NCBI GenBank assembly: GCA_013368325.1
Contig: JAACJK010000008.1
Location: forward strand, 124,001 to 188,000
Source: Ephemerocybe angulata
Lineage: Eukaryota > Basidiomycota > Agaricomycetes > Agaricales > Psathyrellaceae
DNA length: 64,000 nucleotides
Direction of reading: 5' to 3'
The notes beneath the pieces are model-generated. The model had not been told where the DNA came from, searched no databases, and saw nothing but the letters and a program-made list of their open reading frames with translations. Within the stretch, counting starts at the first letter, position 1; each line of letters begins with the position of its first letter. Shown piece by piece: positions 35,785 to 48,067 of this stretch. The position numbers were made by a program, and so were the translations under genes.

Positions 35785-38700
35785 ATGCGACTGATACCCC
35801 CTGCTTTCACTGTCTTTACCTTTATCTTTCCTTTGTTTTCGCGACCAGCTAATGCTCAAGGAACTCTTTCGGCGATACCGCGCACGATTCCGGTTGTGAA
35901 TCGTTCCCCGTACTTCGGGGTGTGGGCGACGACGGAGGACACGAAGGTCGACCCGACTGTGGCTGGAACGGTGCCCATGACGTGGTCTTGGAGGGTGAGC
36001 GCGCGTATTCCTTCCCCCAGCCCTTACAGTGTTGACTAAACACGATTCGGCTAGGCGCTTAATTGGACGGGCTATGTTCGCGTGGATGGGCAAGTCTGGC
36101 AATGGCTGGGCAGCGATCATCCTGGTGTTACACCCGCGACAACGACTGGCACGTATCTCTCTGCGACACAGACCATGTTCACTCTCGATGCGGGGCCCGT
36201 GACCCTGAACGTGTCGTTCCTGAGTCCAGTCGAGGTGCGCATGCAGTCTCAGATCCCGTTGCAGCTCCCTATTGACGCGAAGGTCTTTGGTAGCCAACTA
36301 ATCTCGTCCGGCAGTCTTTTCCGTTCGCGTACATGTACGTGGACGCAATGTCAAAAGACGGTCAAGCCCATTCTGTGCAACTGTACACAGATGTAGATTC
36401 TTGTACGTATGTATCTTTCGTCTCGAGGCAACCGAAGCTAATCAAAGACAAATTGGATGGGTCGGATAGCTTTGATCTCTACCAGAAACGACACAGTTGA
36501 ATGGAATACTACCCATACTGCTTCTTCAGTGTATCACGATATACGAAGGCGCTCTGCTTCGTCGTTGGAGCTGTACGATGTTGCTGAAGATGGGAACTTG
36601 TTCTACGCAATGACGGAGGTGTGTGCAGCGCGCCATCGCCCGTGGGGGCCTCAACTTACAGTCGAAATAGAGTTCTGCGGTTACATGGCAAACGGGCACT
36701 TTCTCGGACATCCGAGCTATCTTTACGGGTGCTGGTAAGCTAAACAACGCGGAGGACACGCTCTTCAGGGCGTCGCAGGATCAGTGAGTGCACTACAGAA
36801 GCGGCCGCGGGCACCGGAAGCGCTGACCAGGTGCACCACTGGCAGGAACCACACCGTGCTTGCATTTGCAGTTGATCTTGGAAACATCATAAACACGGCA
36901 GAACCTGTCGTCTGGGCTATCGGGCACGTGCGGGAGTCTCTCCTGCTGGGCTATGGGGGCACAATTGGCGTTGAACGACGCGTTTCGTACTTCTGGTCCC
37001 AGTATCTCGCAATCAAAGACGGGGTGCGTTCAAAAATTGGGTGTTGGATGAGATTCGGATTCTAATCTTCAAGTCGTCACATAGATCGACGCCTTTTTGG
37101 CTGACTTTCCCGATGCACGGGCTCGAGCACAACGACTGGACGAGAAGCTGAAGCAAGAGGGGTCTGTCGTTTCAGACGAGTACGCGGATCTGGTGGCACT
37201 GTCTCTACGGCAGACGCTGGGAGCGATAGAGATTACCCTTCCTCGATTTGATGCGAAGAGTGGATGGAATACTTCGGACGTGCAGGCGTACATGAGAGAT
37301 ATGGGGGTGTCAAAGTGAGTACCTCCATGTTGTCCTGTTTGCTTTTCTATGGATTATGGCTGAATGTATTGCTTTACTTGAAGGCGGGCCAACCCCGTTG
37401 AAGTTATCTATGCGGCCATGCCGGCACTGTTGTATCTGAATCCAAAGATCTTGATGTACCTCCTCAAACCCCTCTTCGCCTTTCAATCCTCAGACAAGTA
37501 TCAAAACGCGTACGCGTCCCCTGATCTTGGTGAGGATCACTCTAATTGCTTGACACCTTCCCGATCTGACCATGATTATTCCCAGGAAACGACTATCTCA
37601 CTGCGACTGGAAATGGGACGAACACAAAGAAACTTGGAGTAGAACGTACGGCCCAAGCCTTCTAGAGTTTGAAGGAGATCTCCCCTACTGACTTTGAATG
37701 AAAGACTCGGGGAACATGCTGATCATGGCTGCAGCCTATGGAATGCAGACTAAAGACTGGACGTCTCTTAATCCTTATGTAGGGCTTTAAGCGCCCAATT
37801 CCGTTTACCCGCTCACCGAATTCATCTAGGCGAAGGTGATGAAAACTTGGGCGGACTTCCTCGTCACAGAAGCTCTTCACACCAAAGACCAGTCGGTTCT
37901 TTCCCTTCCCCTATTCTTTTCTCTCTAACGATATGTGCGTCTAGAATGTCTGCCGATGGCCTCACAGGCGAAAACCAGTCCAATCTCGCCATGAAGGGGA
38001 TACTCGGGATATACGCAATGTCAAAGATTAGAGAGGCATTGGGGCCGAATGGAGAGGAAACCTACTTCAGGGTTAGTCTACCATAGTTGATTCCCTGGCG
38101 TTTTCCGCTTAATACAACCACAAAGGACCAAGCGACTTCTCTCGCCAGTCAATGGGAACAGTCAGCGGTGGCTAACGGTGACCACATATCTTCGGTCTAT
38201 GGCCAGCCTGCAACTTGGGGTTTGGCCTACAATAGTTATGCTGCCCAACTCATTGCTCCGGACCTGTTCACGAAGAAAGTCTTTCGAGATCAGTCAGATT
38301 ATTACGACAAGCAAGCCGATACAGGTCAGCTTTGCAACTTGTACAGGGATTGGGGTGTGCTGACTTGGCAAATCACCGATCTTAGCGCCAGCTTTTGGGC
38401 TGGCATACGACAGCGCAGACCCGCACGTCGTGAAATCGCGTATGTCATCCTCTGTGCTATCCCTCCATGTCTACTGATGGTGTGTCTCTATAGATTGGAC
38501 GATGTTCGCCGCGGCCGCCTCAACCAGTGCGAGAGCGAGGGACAAACTAATAAGGTCGATTCATGACAGGGCCTTTAAAAAGAGCACAGCTGCTCAGTTT
38601 GGCACGACGTACAACGCCGATACTGGTGCATCCCTACCACTAGGCGGTAGGTCGAGCCCTGCGCAAGGTGCGATGTTCGCTTTGCTCGTTACGGAGTACG

Positions 38701-39401
38701 CAACCTTCCTTTAAACACCAAACAAACACTCGATTTGACGTAAACTTGCTTCCCATAGTATTCAAGGCAAACCCTCAGATTCAAGTTCAGCGACCAGTAC
38801 TTCGAAGAACATTGGAGGCATCGTGGGCGGCGTGATTGGAGGAATTGCAGGGCTTGCACTCTTGGCTGCGGGTGTCTTCTTCTGCTGGAGGCGCTGGAAG
38901 AACAATCGCACCTTGGCTGAAAAGAAAGGATTCGACGGTGATGCCATGACCACCACCTCATTCTCCTCGCCAGAGGTCTTGTCCATCACTGCGAGGTCGT
39001 ACCCAATGACCCCAAGTCGCTACTCGGAGATGCCCTCGGAGTTGGTTCCGGTCCCATTCAACGCGGCTGAGCGAAGCCCTATATCATCGCCTTCTGTGTC
39101 TGACAGCCATCCGAGTCCGGTGTTGAGTAAAGGAGCTGCTGAGCGCGCACGGAATGCCGCGAATACGACGAGGCGAGCGCAAGCCCAGCTGCCACCCTCA
39201 GAGCAGTCAGACGACACGACGGCTCTTTCTTACTTGCCACCGTCCTCGACCACATCACACAACCTCCATCAAGAAGTGGAAGTCCTGCGAAGGGAGGTTA
39301 GCATGCTTCGTGCACAGCAGCAGCAAATGCCCCCAGCAACGCCGACGGCGACAATGATTTCAGCCTCTCCCAGTGCGCCGCCACCATACTATAGTTCTTA
39401 A
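35785..39401 (+). CDS. GtaA-like glutaminase family protein with C-terminal membrane segment
   Basis: The start MRLIPPAFTVFTFIFPLFSR gives a signal peptide. The DUF5127 part follows with VVNRSPYFGVWA, LNWTGYVRVDGQVWQWLG and FPFAYMYVDAMSKDGQAH. The DUF4965/glutaminase part has SYFWSQYLAIKDG, DEYADLVALSLRQTLGAIE, GNMLIMAAAYGMQTKDWTSL, TGENQSNLAMKGILGIYAMS and VYGQPATWGLAYNSYAAQL. This family hydrolyses extracellular glutamine to glutamate and ammonia. After the enzyme region a linker leads to a glycine-zipper-like membrane helix, IVGGVIGGIAGLALLAAGVF, then CWRRWKN and a cytosolic tail of about 180 residues that is Ser/Pro-rich with a short heptad stretch (EVEVLRREVSMLRAQQQQ). More than ten introns were placed by homology, so some borders are approximate. 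Confidence 0.88.
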
Positions 39402-39452
39402 ATGCTCTGTAATACCCACACAGAACCTGTGTACTTTTCGAAAGGGATGGTA

Positions 39453-39997
39453 TTAACAAACTTCCTCCCCTATGATAGAACCAATGTGTCCTGCAGCTTT
39501 TCCAGGGACCCTGCCACCGTACCGTGTCGCAGGGACGCCCTGGGCGGACGCTTGTATGGAGATTTTATCCGCTTCCAGCCTCTTCCGCCTTTTTGCGTCC
39601 TGTCGTTCTATGTCAATCGGAGAAGAGTAGATGGTCGGAGTCTGGAGCCCGGGGCAATAGTTTGTTGCAATCGAGACCCTATGGGACAGGAGTACTAGTT
39701 CTTGGAGAGCCTTGTCGGAGAGTCCTGCAGAGTCTGAGCTCATTAGTATTGGGCGGAAGGTGTGTGACTGCAAAGGAAGGAGCTCGACAGTATACTGAAC
39801 CAAATCAGCTTTTAGTTTTTGGACAACGACTGTCTGCAACTCACGGAAATGCTAAACAGAGGAGATCGACAGCTGGGCTTGAGGTTCGGAGGGAGATGTA
39901 TCTCTCCACCTAGCTTTCGGATGCTGAGGCCTTGAATGCTCCCGTCAGACACAGCTGGAGGTATTATCCACCACGTTGCGCAGGTAATTTCATCCAC
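39453..39997 (-). CDS. Possible small hypothetical gene
   Basis: Squeezed between two convergent genes. The C-terminal frame reads FRELQTVVVQKLKADLVQYT and LSDKALQELVLLSHRVSIAT, both helical and protein-like, then RQDAKRRKRLEADKISIQ, ending GSIIGEEVC at 39453. A possible first exon is MDEITCATWWIIPPA at 39997, joined in phase through a donor GTGTCT and an acceptor GTTTAG before HFREL. The helical, charged composition would suit a small complex subunit, but I do not recognise it. Confidence 0.4.
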
Positions 39998-40038
39998 AGA
40001 TTCGACAACGTCGCCCGGGAAGATAGCGGCTTCCCAAT

Positions 40039-42515
40039 CTAGACCTCCCTCGGGGTAGTGAGGTCCCCCGCCGCTTTGGCGCTTGGTCCGAAGAGAGTTT
40101 CCCTAAATGCCCTAGAATATCTTGTGCGTACTCTGGACTTTTTCTCTAGAATATCTGGTATCGCGCCTGGTCCACCGCCCGGGTGTGCCGCTCCCATGGT
40201 CTTGGGTCCCTTTTCGCTGTACAGAACTCGGCGCATTAGCCGTAGTCGTGGTGTCGACGGTATTGCCAAGAGGTTAAGCGCTTGAATATCGCTGCTATTC
40301 AACGTCAGATGGCATGGTACTACACTGCCCCGGGTGTATGTCAGCTGAAGCAACAATTCAAGTTAGCGAAGGTGCAGCTGAATGCTCGAGCGCATTCGTA
40401 CCGGTTTTGCGAGGGAGAGAGTGCACTCGAGATCAATTGTGCGCTGGTCGAGAAGCTCGCCTTTCATGGCCACTGGTGGTAGCGCCTCCCATCCCTCAAA
40501 ATCGTCGGCCGGTTGAGGAAGGGTCCGCCCTTCCGCGTAGGCGGTCTGGCGTTTGAAGCTGAAAGGCCCAGGCTCCAAAGAGGGCGTGTATAGCAAATTC
40601 GTCTTGATTCTTATACACACACGTGGAAGTTAATGTCAATTAGCAAGATTCAACGGGAGCCATTCCTAAATACTCACTTGTCTTGCCTTCGAAGAAGGCC
40701 GTGGGTGATCTTGATCACGAACTCGTAGTGAAGGTTCACAAGAATCTTCCTCTCGAGAAACGTCGGTGGGAGAAAGTGTACCAGCGGGTCCCCTTCTCGA
40801 CCCTCGTCTATTCTCACTCCCTCCAGTCTCTGCCTTGCTTCCTCTAGGATATTTCTTCGTTTCTGTTTCTCAGCTGGAGGAAGGGGTGTCTGAGGAGTAG
40901 ATGGGGGCAAAGTTACTATGTTCTCATCGAGTCTTCTCTTCTCCGAAGCCCTCGAGGACTGTTGGGGCTGTATATCAGCTGGGAAAGGGGTCAAAACATC
41001 GGTAGGGTTGGTGGAATCAGAATAGAGGTGTGCAGGGGGCCTGCACTGGGGGGCAACGCTGGGTGGGAATGGTCGTTTCTCGTCCCTGTTTGGGACTCGA
41101 ACTAGGAAAGGTGAGAAAGGTGTTATGGCTCCAGGAGCAGTCGGGGGTGCCTCGCCGGGCTGTGACTCCCGGGATTCTGGGATAGCACTTGTGACAGATA
41201 AATCTTCCGTCAGCGAAAAGGGCGTTATTAAATTATGGCCGGCCGTGGGTGCATTGAAGGGAGTTGGAGCGTGATCAAGTTCTGAGGGGGAGGCACCTGA
41301 GCTGTAGATGGAGGTAACGTCGACGCGTCCTCCGTTGGGCTCCGCTTTTCGGAAGATCTTGAAGACAGCTGAGGCCTCAAACCTGCTGGATACGGCGTCA
41401 AGGCACCTTGTGGGTCTGCGGAATTGTCGGAATGGAGCTTGACGGGACCTCTGCTTTGAGTACTAGTGCTAGGCGCCAGTGCCAGTGGTCGCTTCTCGTC
41501 GAGGCCAGGGGATCGAACCAGTGATGGGGAGAAGGGTGTTACTGCCCCAGGGTGTGTTTCCTCGGTGTGACCTATGCGAGATTCTTCGTGTTCAGACGCC
41601 GTATTCAAAGTGTATGGATCCCCCTCGAGTGTGAATGGTGTTATCGAGCTTTCTGCCAAGGAGCTTGCCAGATCACCGTTGATAGTGGCAGATACCCTCG
41701 TTGTTTGGGCTGGGGAGGGCGTCAATGTGTGCGAATTCACTTTGGTTGGGAATGGGAAGGTCAGCTTGAACTTGTTCGCTCCAGCCAGCTTGCGGTCAGC
41801 GCGAGCATTCTGCAACTTCGAAGCGTCAACGGTATCTTTCTCAAAAATCGATATTGGATATTCGAGGAAAGTCGACGAATCAGCTTCCAGACGGCCGGTC
41901 GTCAATTTGCCCCGGAGCTATGGGAACCTAGTCAATGATATAGCCTCGAAAGAGAGGTACAACTCAGAAGACAGGCAGTCCACTCACTGTAGCTGTTATC
42001 GAGTGAATGGTTACTGGCTTTTTCAGGAACAGATTGAGTTCTACATGAACATCCTCTGACCCTTCAAAATAAGGAATACGCGGTGTGCTCTCTTTCCGGG
42101 TCCCTCGGACAGTCGACATGATGCCGAGACTCGCCCACGGCTCCTGCTTCGTGCCCTTCGTAAGGTGGTACTTGTACTCCAGTCGTGGATTTTCCTCTGC
42201 GTCTTGCACGAGCTGCACTTGGTCTGGCTCAACGCCAAAGACCGACGAGTATCGGGGCAGCCGATTTCGATGGTCGGAAACGGATGTCCCTTCGCTTGAA
42301 GATCCGAGTGCCCGGGTAGATCTCCTTCCACTGCTACTAGACCCACTGCTGCTTGCATTGCTTTGCCTGAACGAGGAATTGAAGGGGTCTGACGCAATGC
42401 TAGAGTAGCGAGGTAGCGTCTCGGTTGGGCTCAAGGCATGGATGTCCGATTCTCTTCTCCGGTTTGCTGAGGAAGGGATAGAGATGTTGATCAGAGGTGG
42501 AGCGGAATCTGACAT
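40039..42515 (-). CDS. Alpha-arrestin-like protein
   Basis: The start at 42515 gives MSDSAPPLINISIPSSANRR, with Ser-rich disorder and two LPRYSS motifs. The arrestin N-domain follows: YKYHLTKGTKQEPWASLGIM, IPYFEGSEDVHVELNLFLKK, ITATVSGLPVF or the spliced RGKLTTGRLEADSSTFLEYP, and FKLTFPFPTKVNSHTLTPS. A long linker contains a duplicated unit. The C-domain reads VHFLPPTFLERKILVNLHYE, WEALPPVAMKGELLDQRTID and RGSVVPCHLTLNSSD, with a final basic tail ending LTTPREV at 40039. Such proteins act as adaptors that bring Rsp5-type ligases to plasma-membrane transporters. No PPxY motif was seen in the parts read. The frame changes near 41270 inside the linker, so either an intron or a frameshift lies there. 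Confidence 0.75.
40880..41235 (-). repeat. Linker duplication unit 2 within arrestin-like gene
   Basis: Encodes NLITPFSLTEDL, GAITPFSPFLVRVPN, RDEKRPFPPSVAP, VLTPFPADIQPQQ and SSRASEKR, parallel to unit 1. It is in a different frame from unit 1 as the DNA stands. Confidence 0.8.
41285..41650 (-). repeat. Linker duplication unit 1 within arrestin-like gene
   Basis: Encodes SSITPF...GAVTPFSPSLVRSPG, LDEKRPLALAPST, ALTPYPAGLRPQ and SSRSSEKR. The same order of landmarks recurs in unit 2. The unit is about 120 residues. Confidence 0.8.
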
Positions 42516-43254
42516 CTTTCCTGCCTCTCTCCAACTCTACTTTCCGCTATTGAAGTCTGTTGACGGGGGTGAGAACGGCCATTGACCATGAGGTGAAGAT
42601 TTATCCAGACTACACACCTCGAAGACAGGATTTTTCCGGAAGCAACTGCTTGACTACACCAATGGTGCTATCCCCTTAAACGTTTCTAGGTCTGTCGGTC
42701 AGTAATGGTTTCCAGCGAAAGCTGCTGTGAGGGTGGAAGTGACTAGAACGATGATTCAGTGAAATGGTTGAAAGCCAGTAATGGAGGCATACCCAGCGCC
42801 CGCCGCTCGACATCGAGTTCGACATGCGCGCCTTTCTAGGCCAAGTTATGGCATTCCCGTCACTTCCCGTCAATCCGGTCTGACGGAAACAAGGAGGTCG
42901 TTACAGTAAGTATGTAGCATCATCGAGGTCTCGATCCCTCACCCCAGGCGCTGTTAGGGCGCTAAGGGAATAACACGATCATATCAAGATGTATCATCAC
43001 CAGGTTCTCTCATTGCTCCAAGGTACTTGCACACTACCTACTGATTCAACAGTATTTCGATGCGAAAGTAGATAGTTGACTATGGTATGGAGAAGACCCC
43101 CTTCGACAGACCTAAAGTATGACACCGAGAACCCCATTGCGTTATTAACAGGACACACATCCGTACATGAAGCATCAGTACGAGAGAGTATTAGACAGCT
43201 GACTCAAAACCATCGAAGACCAGTGCAATCTTTGAGTTAGATACGGCTAAGCAG
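42516..43254. other. Intergenic, nothing recognised
   Basis: 739 bp between the arrestin-like start and the OPT 3' end. No coding motif or RNA gene seen. The right part is AT-richer. The arrestin promoter should be at the left end. Confidence 0.35.
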
Positions 43255-46056
43255 CTACCACTTTAACAGGCCGATTGTCGTTCCTTCGGCGACAGGTTTC
43301 AGAGGAACTCCCATCGCGTCTCTCGTGTTCATCCAAACACTGTAAAGAACAGAGAATCAATACCTGTTAATCGTTAAAGCCCAAAGACTAGACTTACCTA
43401 TTCCCCCACCAGGGCAGCTCAAGTCCCCCCTTCGGAAGCATAACCACAAAGAACATGATAAAGAATGAAAATGCAACGCCAGTATCCAAAGCCGCGCTCA
43501 GAACATAGTTGTACCTGATCCACCGTTCGAAATATTTCCTCCTCACCACGAAGTTGCCCAAGAAACCACACAGTAGCCATACGGCGAGGTTGATAGGCGC
43601 GCCGGATGGTATCCCCTGCAGACCTGCGAAGAAGATGGGGATGTTGATGTATCGCCAGACCCCAAGCGGGTATTTTCGAGCGAGGAAGTAGAAGGGTATT
43701 GGGAGGAGGAAGCCGACAAGGAAGAACCACAAGAGCGGAGAGTAAAGTCTCCCGGGGCTGAAGAGTCTTCCTGGGCCGACCCCACCCCATATGACGGATG
43801 CCGTAAAGAATGTATTCGAACCTGGACAGACGAAGCCTGCTTTCTGACCTGGGGTGCACATGTCTTCGATGTGGGAGAATAGCCAAGCCTCGACCAGGAC
43901 GACGAGGATAGCCGCGAAGGTTGCGGCTACGAACTGAATACTGAACATGATGCGCGGAGGAACCTTCATGTAGTGTCCCGTTTTCAAGTCCATGACGAAC
44001 CCAGTGCACTCCAGGATGGTGGAAGCCGAAAAGCTTTTGAAAATCGTGGAGGCGATGGGCCTTCCAGGGAGCATGTATCCAACCAAAAGCTGTGAGATGG
44101 CATTGAGGTTGATGTATTGGTTTGCGAGGGCCTGCAGTATCGAGAGGGGCAACGCAAAGATGATGGGCAAGAGGAGGGAGATAAGGAGAGCCCAGAAGGG
44201 TAGTTGGGTTTCGACGATAGAGTTGGCTGCGATGATGAATGCCAGCGCAGTCAGGCCTGTTAGGAGGTACCACCAATGGGGTACTTCAGAGTATGACTGC
44301 ATAAGGCGTGAGTGGATGTCGTGCTCGTCTCTGAGAGTTCGGCGGAATTGGCGTGCAACGTCTTTGCGAAACCATACTAAACCGAGGGATTAGAAATCAA
44401 GATAGGGCCAGGTAGTAGTACGTAGGAGGACTTACAGAAACTATGCACTACGATAGCCGAGACGCTCGCAAAGGAGAAGCCGTAAACCAGCGCCAAGGTT
44501 ATCGGAAGGTATGGTTGGGAGTATGCTTCATATTTTTGTGCGTCAAACAAGCCGTTGGTCAGAATTTCGCTCACGCGATACCTCTTCCCGGTATTGTCGA
44601 ACGCAGAAGTAGAGCTTAAGGGGAAGTGTGATGTGAAGAAAGTGTTGGTGACTGGTTTGTGGCCGAGGACCAAACGTCAAAGGATATTATTAGAGCCAAA
44701 AGAATCAACTCACAGTAAGCCACGGGAGTTACGACCCATAGAAATAGTATGAAGGAAACAGCTACATTCGCCTGGGCCCACCACTGCCTTGAATTTTCAG
44801 TACACCTACATCCTCCTTCGATGGATATTGAGTACTCACCGGACTGATAAACGGGCTCGCAAAATACCCAATCATCGCCCAGTCAAAGGTCAACACACTC
44901 ATACCCAGTCCTGTCACCGACCCAAACAGTATATTCACTGGCGGATTGTCGGGCCATATCCAGCAGACCCAGCTGAACATGCTTAACGCAGTGAACAGGT
45001 ACCCTGGTATCCACGACCACACGAAAGTTGCACCAGCGACAATCATGAAGAACTTTCCTCTGGACATCATCACCGGCTTGACCCTCCACACATGGGTCGC
45101 ATCTCCTTTCTTTGAAGCAGGTTTCTGATCCACGATATCGCCCTGCCCAGTTGGAGGCTGATGCAGTGCGTTGAACAACGCGCACGTCGCCAAAACGTTC
45201 GGCCAGATCATCCTCGCAGGCCAGACAACAAACCGCCTCAGCATCCCCGCCAAACTGAAACCAAACACTTGGCTCCCCAGTGCAAGCAGAAACTGGTGCT
45301 TGTATGGAACGTGAATTCCATAGAAGATTTTGCGGCATATGACCGACTCCATAGCGTAGACACCGTTGACGCCATACGTCCCCATTATGGTAATGCAGAC
45401 ATGCTCCTTGACGGAGAAAGGCCCTGGGTTAAGTGTCCATTTGTGCGAGGAAACCGTGAAGGTCGTCTTTGGGAGGATGCGGGCGAGGAGGTGGCCGAAG
45501 GGGAGGGAGAGGAGCTGGACGATGGTTCCGGTTATAAGGATGCTGGGGTCTGAACAGTGTTTGTTTAGCATGCGGAATGTGGTGTAAACGAAGAAGTGAC
45601 CGCACATCGAAAAATGAGAACCTGGTTAAAGATAGTAGATGCGAACACAAAAAACAAGCCAAGAAACCACCTGCGGCTTGTTAGAAGGTGTCGACTGGCC
45701 AAGTTATGACTGGACCGACATTCGGAACGTGTTCACGGGCATGTTGGGATCATCGGCGCTGGATACAGCCGCTCTGACCTCGGGATATGGTGACTCACTA
45801 TAGAACGAGGTCTGATCAGCTAGCCACAACAAGAACTGACTAGTGTAACGCACTTGAAGTCCATTTCATCCTGATCAAGGGTGGATGCGCGACTCAGGCG
45901 CCATGCTCGCAAGTCAAGGTTTGGATCACCCAAGTTTTCGTCGTAGTACGCCTCGAGACTGGATACGCCTTCGGACTCGGCCAATCCGTTCTCCCTCACC
46001 ACCGCATGGCTGGTCCCAGTTGCCGCAGAGCCATGGTTCATGATGTTAGTCGCCAT
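43255..46056 (-). CDS. OPT-family oligopeptide transporter
   Basis: Proton-coupled uptake of small peptides at the plasma membrane. The start at 46056 gives MATNIMNHGSAATGTSHAVV and an acidic cytosolic N-terminus. Many membrane helices follow with OPT landmarks: DPNMPVNTFR, WTLNPGPFSVKEHVCITIM, PNVLATCALFNALHQPP, SRGKFFMIVAGATFVWSWIP, GYLFTALSMFSWVCWIWPDN (the SWxCWIxP region), NGLFDAQKYEAYSQPYLPIT, TGHYMKVPPRIMF and KYPLGVWRYINIPIFFAGLQ. A last small exon after ELPWWGN gives VWMNTRDAMGVPLK and ends TTIGLLKW at 43255-43257. About six short introns are present. The gene appears complete. Confidence 0.93.
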
Positions 46057-46908
46057 GCTAAGCCGGGAGTGAAGGATGGAAATGAGTAAGGGGTTATCCC
46101 TGGGCGATATATATGACTATGCCGTATCCAGCCATTGCACACAATGGCAATCTCGGGGAATTTCAGGGCTCACAATCGACGCTGTAAAGAGCCAACTGCG
46201 GTCTATCGGGACGCCACTTTCACATATGTGGGATGATTCTTTCGCCAGCGCTCTCTGTCTGCAATTATGTTATCGGAGAGAAAGCAGACGGTGCATCCTG
46301 GAGATGGACTGCTCAGTATAACGGCACACCTGAGAGTGTTCAGGGGAAGCCCTTACAGCATGACATACTCCCTTCAGCGCGCGGTGGCGATCGCCCACAA
46401 AGCGTCAAGAGCTCGGAGATCTTGGGGATGAACCTATACACTCCGATCGGGTTAGCGCCCATACCTTCAGATTCAAGCCACCGTCGATCATCCTCCCAGC
46501 CCTGGTTAAACTGTATGGGGTGCTTGCTTGTTGAAGTGTATTGTTGAATGCAATCCCTGTCCGACCGGCGCTGGCTAGTTTTGGTCCTCAGTTTCTGATA
46601 AGCCGGAGAGTTCTGAGTGCAATCTGAATGGCGGGCAGATTTGACGGTGGTGGTTCCGGACAAGGCGCTTAGCACAAATTTCCCACGACTCGTTTTGCCA
46701 GGCTCTCATTCGAAGCGACTTCAGGTTCGAAGCGCCGACATCGACCTCAACAACTCTCCTTGTTGAGTCAACTTTTATGCGAAAAGGAGATCCGCAGCTG
46801 GCATGGAAGGAATTACTCGAGAAAGGAATTCCAATGCTTCATCAGACGCTAACAGGTTTTTGAACAGGAAAGTCTACTATTACAGCGAAGTCGACAGCAC
46901 AAGAGCGC
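46057..46908. other. Intergenic, nothing recognised
   Basis: 852 bp between the OPT start and the dehydrogenase 3' end. Only short frames without motifs are present. The OPT promoter should be near 46060-46400. Confidence 0.35.
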
Positions 46909-48067
46909 TCAACTGCTGTAAACCCTCACAGGCTTCCCATCCAAGAATGCCAGCACATTCTCGACTGTTTGCTTATAGAACACTTGGTAGTTCTGATCTG
47001 ATGCATACGCAGAATGCGGTGTCAACACCACATTCTTCGCACTTCGCAATGGATGGTCGAGCGGCAAGGGTTCCACATCGTATACGTCCAGCCCAGCCCC
47101 TGCGATTCGTCCCTCCTTCAATACCTCGACCAAAGCTTCTTCGTCTACCAGAGGCCCGCGGGAAGTATTGATCAGATATGATGTTGGCTTGAGCAGCAGG
47201 AGGTCCTCCAACTTCAAGATATGCCGCGTCGAAGGCGAGAGTACGAGGTGGACTGAAAGCACATCCGACTGCTCGAGCAATGCCGCTTTGCTTTCTGCAT
47301 ACTCCACTCCAGCCTCCTCTGCACGCTCTTTCGTAAAATTCGGACTCCACCCTACAACTCGCATTCCAAACGCCTTCGCAATCGTTGAAACCTGGCTTCC
47401 CAGCTTGCCGACACCTAGGAGCCCGATCGTACGCCCAGAAAGCCCCAGGGGGACAGCTGTTTGCCATTGAGGGTTTCCCGACTTGATGTGTGCGTCTTCA
47501 GCTGGGATTTGGCGTACGAGAGAGAGAATGAGAGCCCATATGTGCTCAAGGACGGGGCTGCCGCCGTTTCCTGTGCCGGAGACTGGTATTCCGCGCGTGC
47601 GGGCGAAAGAGCTGTCGATGCCGAGGTTGCGTTGACCTGTTGTAGCAATGAATCTGTGTGCGATAGGCCTTATCAGACATAGTACGAGATGTGCCAAGGT
47701 CCCCTACGCACTTGAGATTTGGAAGCCTCTCCAGGACTTCTTTCGGGAACTTGGTGCGCTCGCGCATTGCACAGATGATATCGAATGGCTCGAGGCGCTT
47801 GACGAGGGCGTCCTGATCATGGATGGTATCTCTGAATACATGTATGGAAGACACCCGCGCCTCGACTGGTGTCCAGTCTGCCGATGTCAGCGCGACGCCT
47901 TGATAATCGTCCAATATTGCGATGCGGTGGGTCTTGGGATTGGCGCCCGACATTGCTCGATGTTGGTAGAGGGTGTATGGCTTGAAGGAAAGGTCCCTCG
48001 CGTGGAGAAGATATGGCAGTCTTCTCGGATACGAAGCCGGGGCGATTAAGTGCTTTAGCAGCAGCAT
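46909..48067 (-). CDS. D-isomer-specific 2-hydroxyacid dehydrogenase
   Basis: NAD(P)-dependent reductase/dehydrogenase of the family that includes phosphoglycerate and glyoxylate/hydroxypyruvate enzymes. The body starts RIAILDDYQGVALTSADW. A 59-nt intron joins PNLK to FIATTGQRNLGID. Then come the Rossmann motif IGLLGVGKLGSQV, the catalytic Arg in LINTSRGPLVDEEAL, Glu in AGAGLDVYDVEPLP and His in VVLTPHSAY. It ends GKPVRVYSS at 46909. The ATG at 48067 adds an Arg-containing leader (MLLLKHLIAPASYPRRLPYL) that could target mitochondria; the conservative start is M47 at 47953. The substrate cannot be told from the sequence. Confidence 0.9.

Noticed and set aside
35566..36297. 243-residue minus-strand open frame
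   Set aside because: Antisense to the first exons of the glutaminase, which carry clear conserved motifs on the other strand.
41091..41520. tRNA B-box-like words (GTTCGAGTCCC, GGTTCGATCCC on the minus strand)
   Set aside because: They fall in the duplicated linker of the arrestin-like gene; no A box, no cloverleaf, no terminator.
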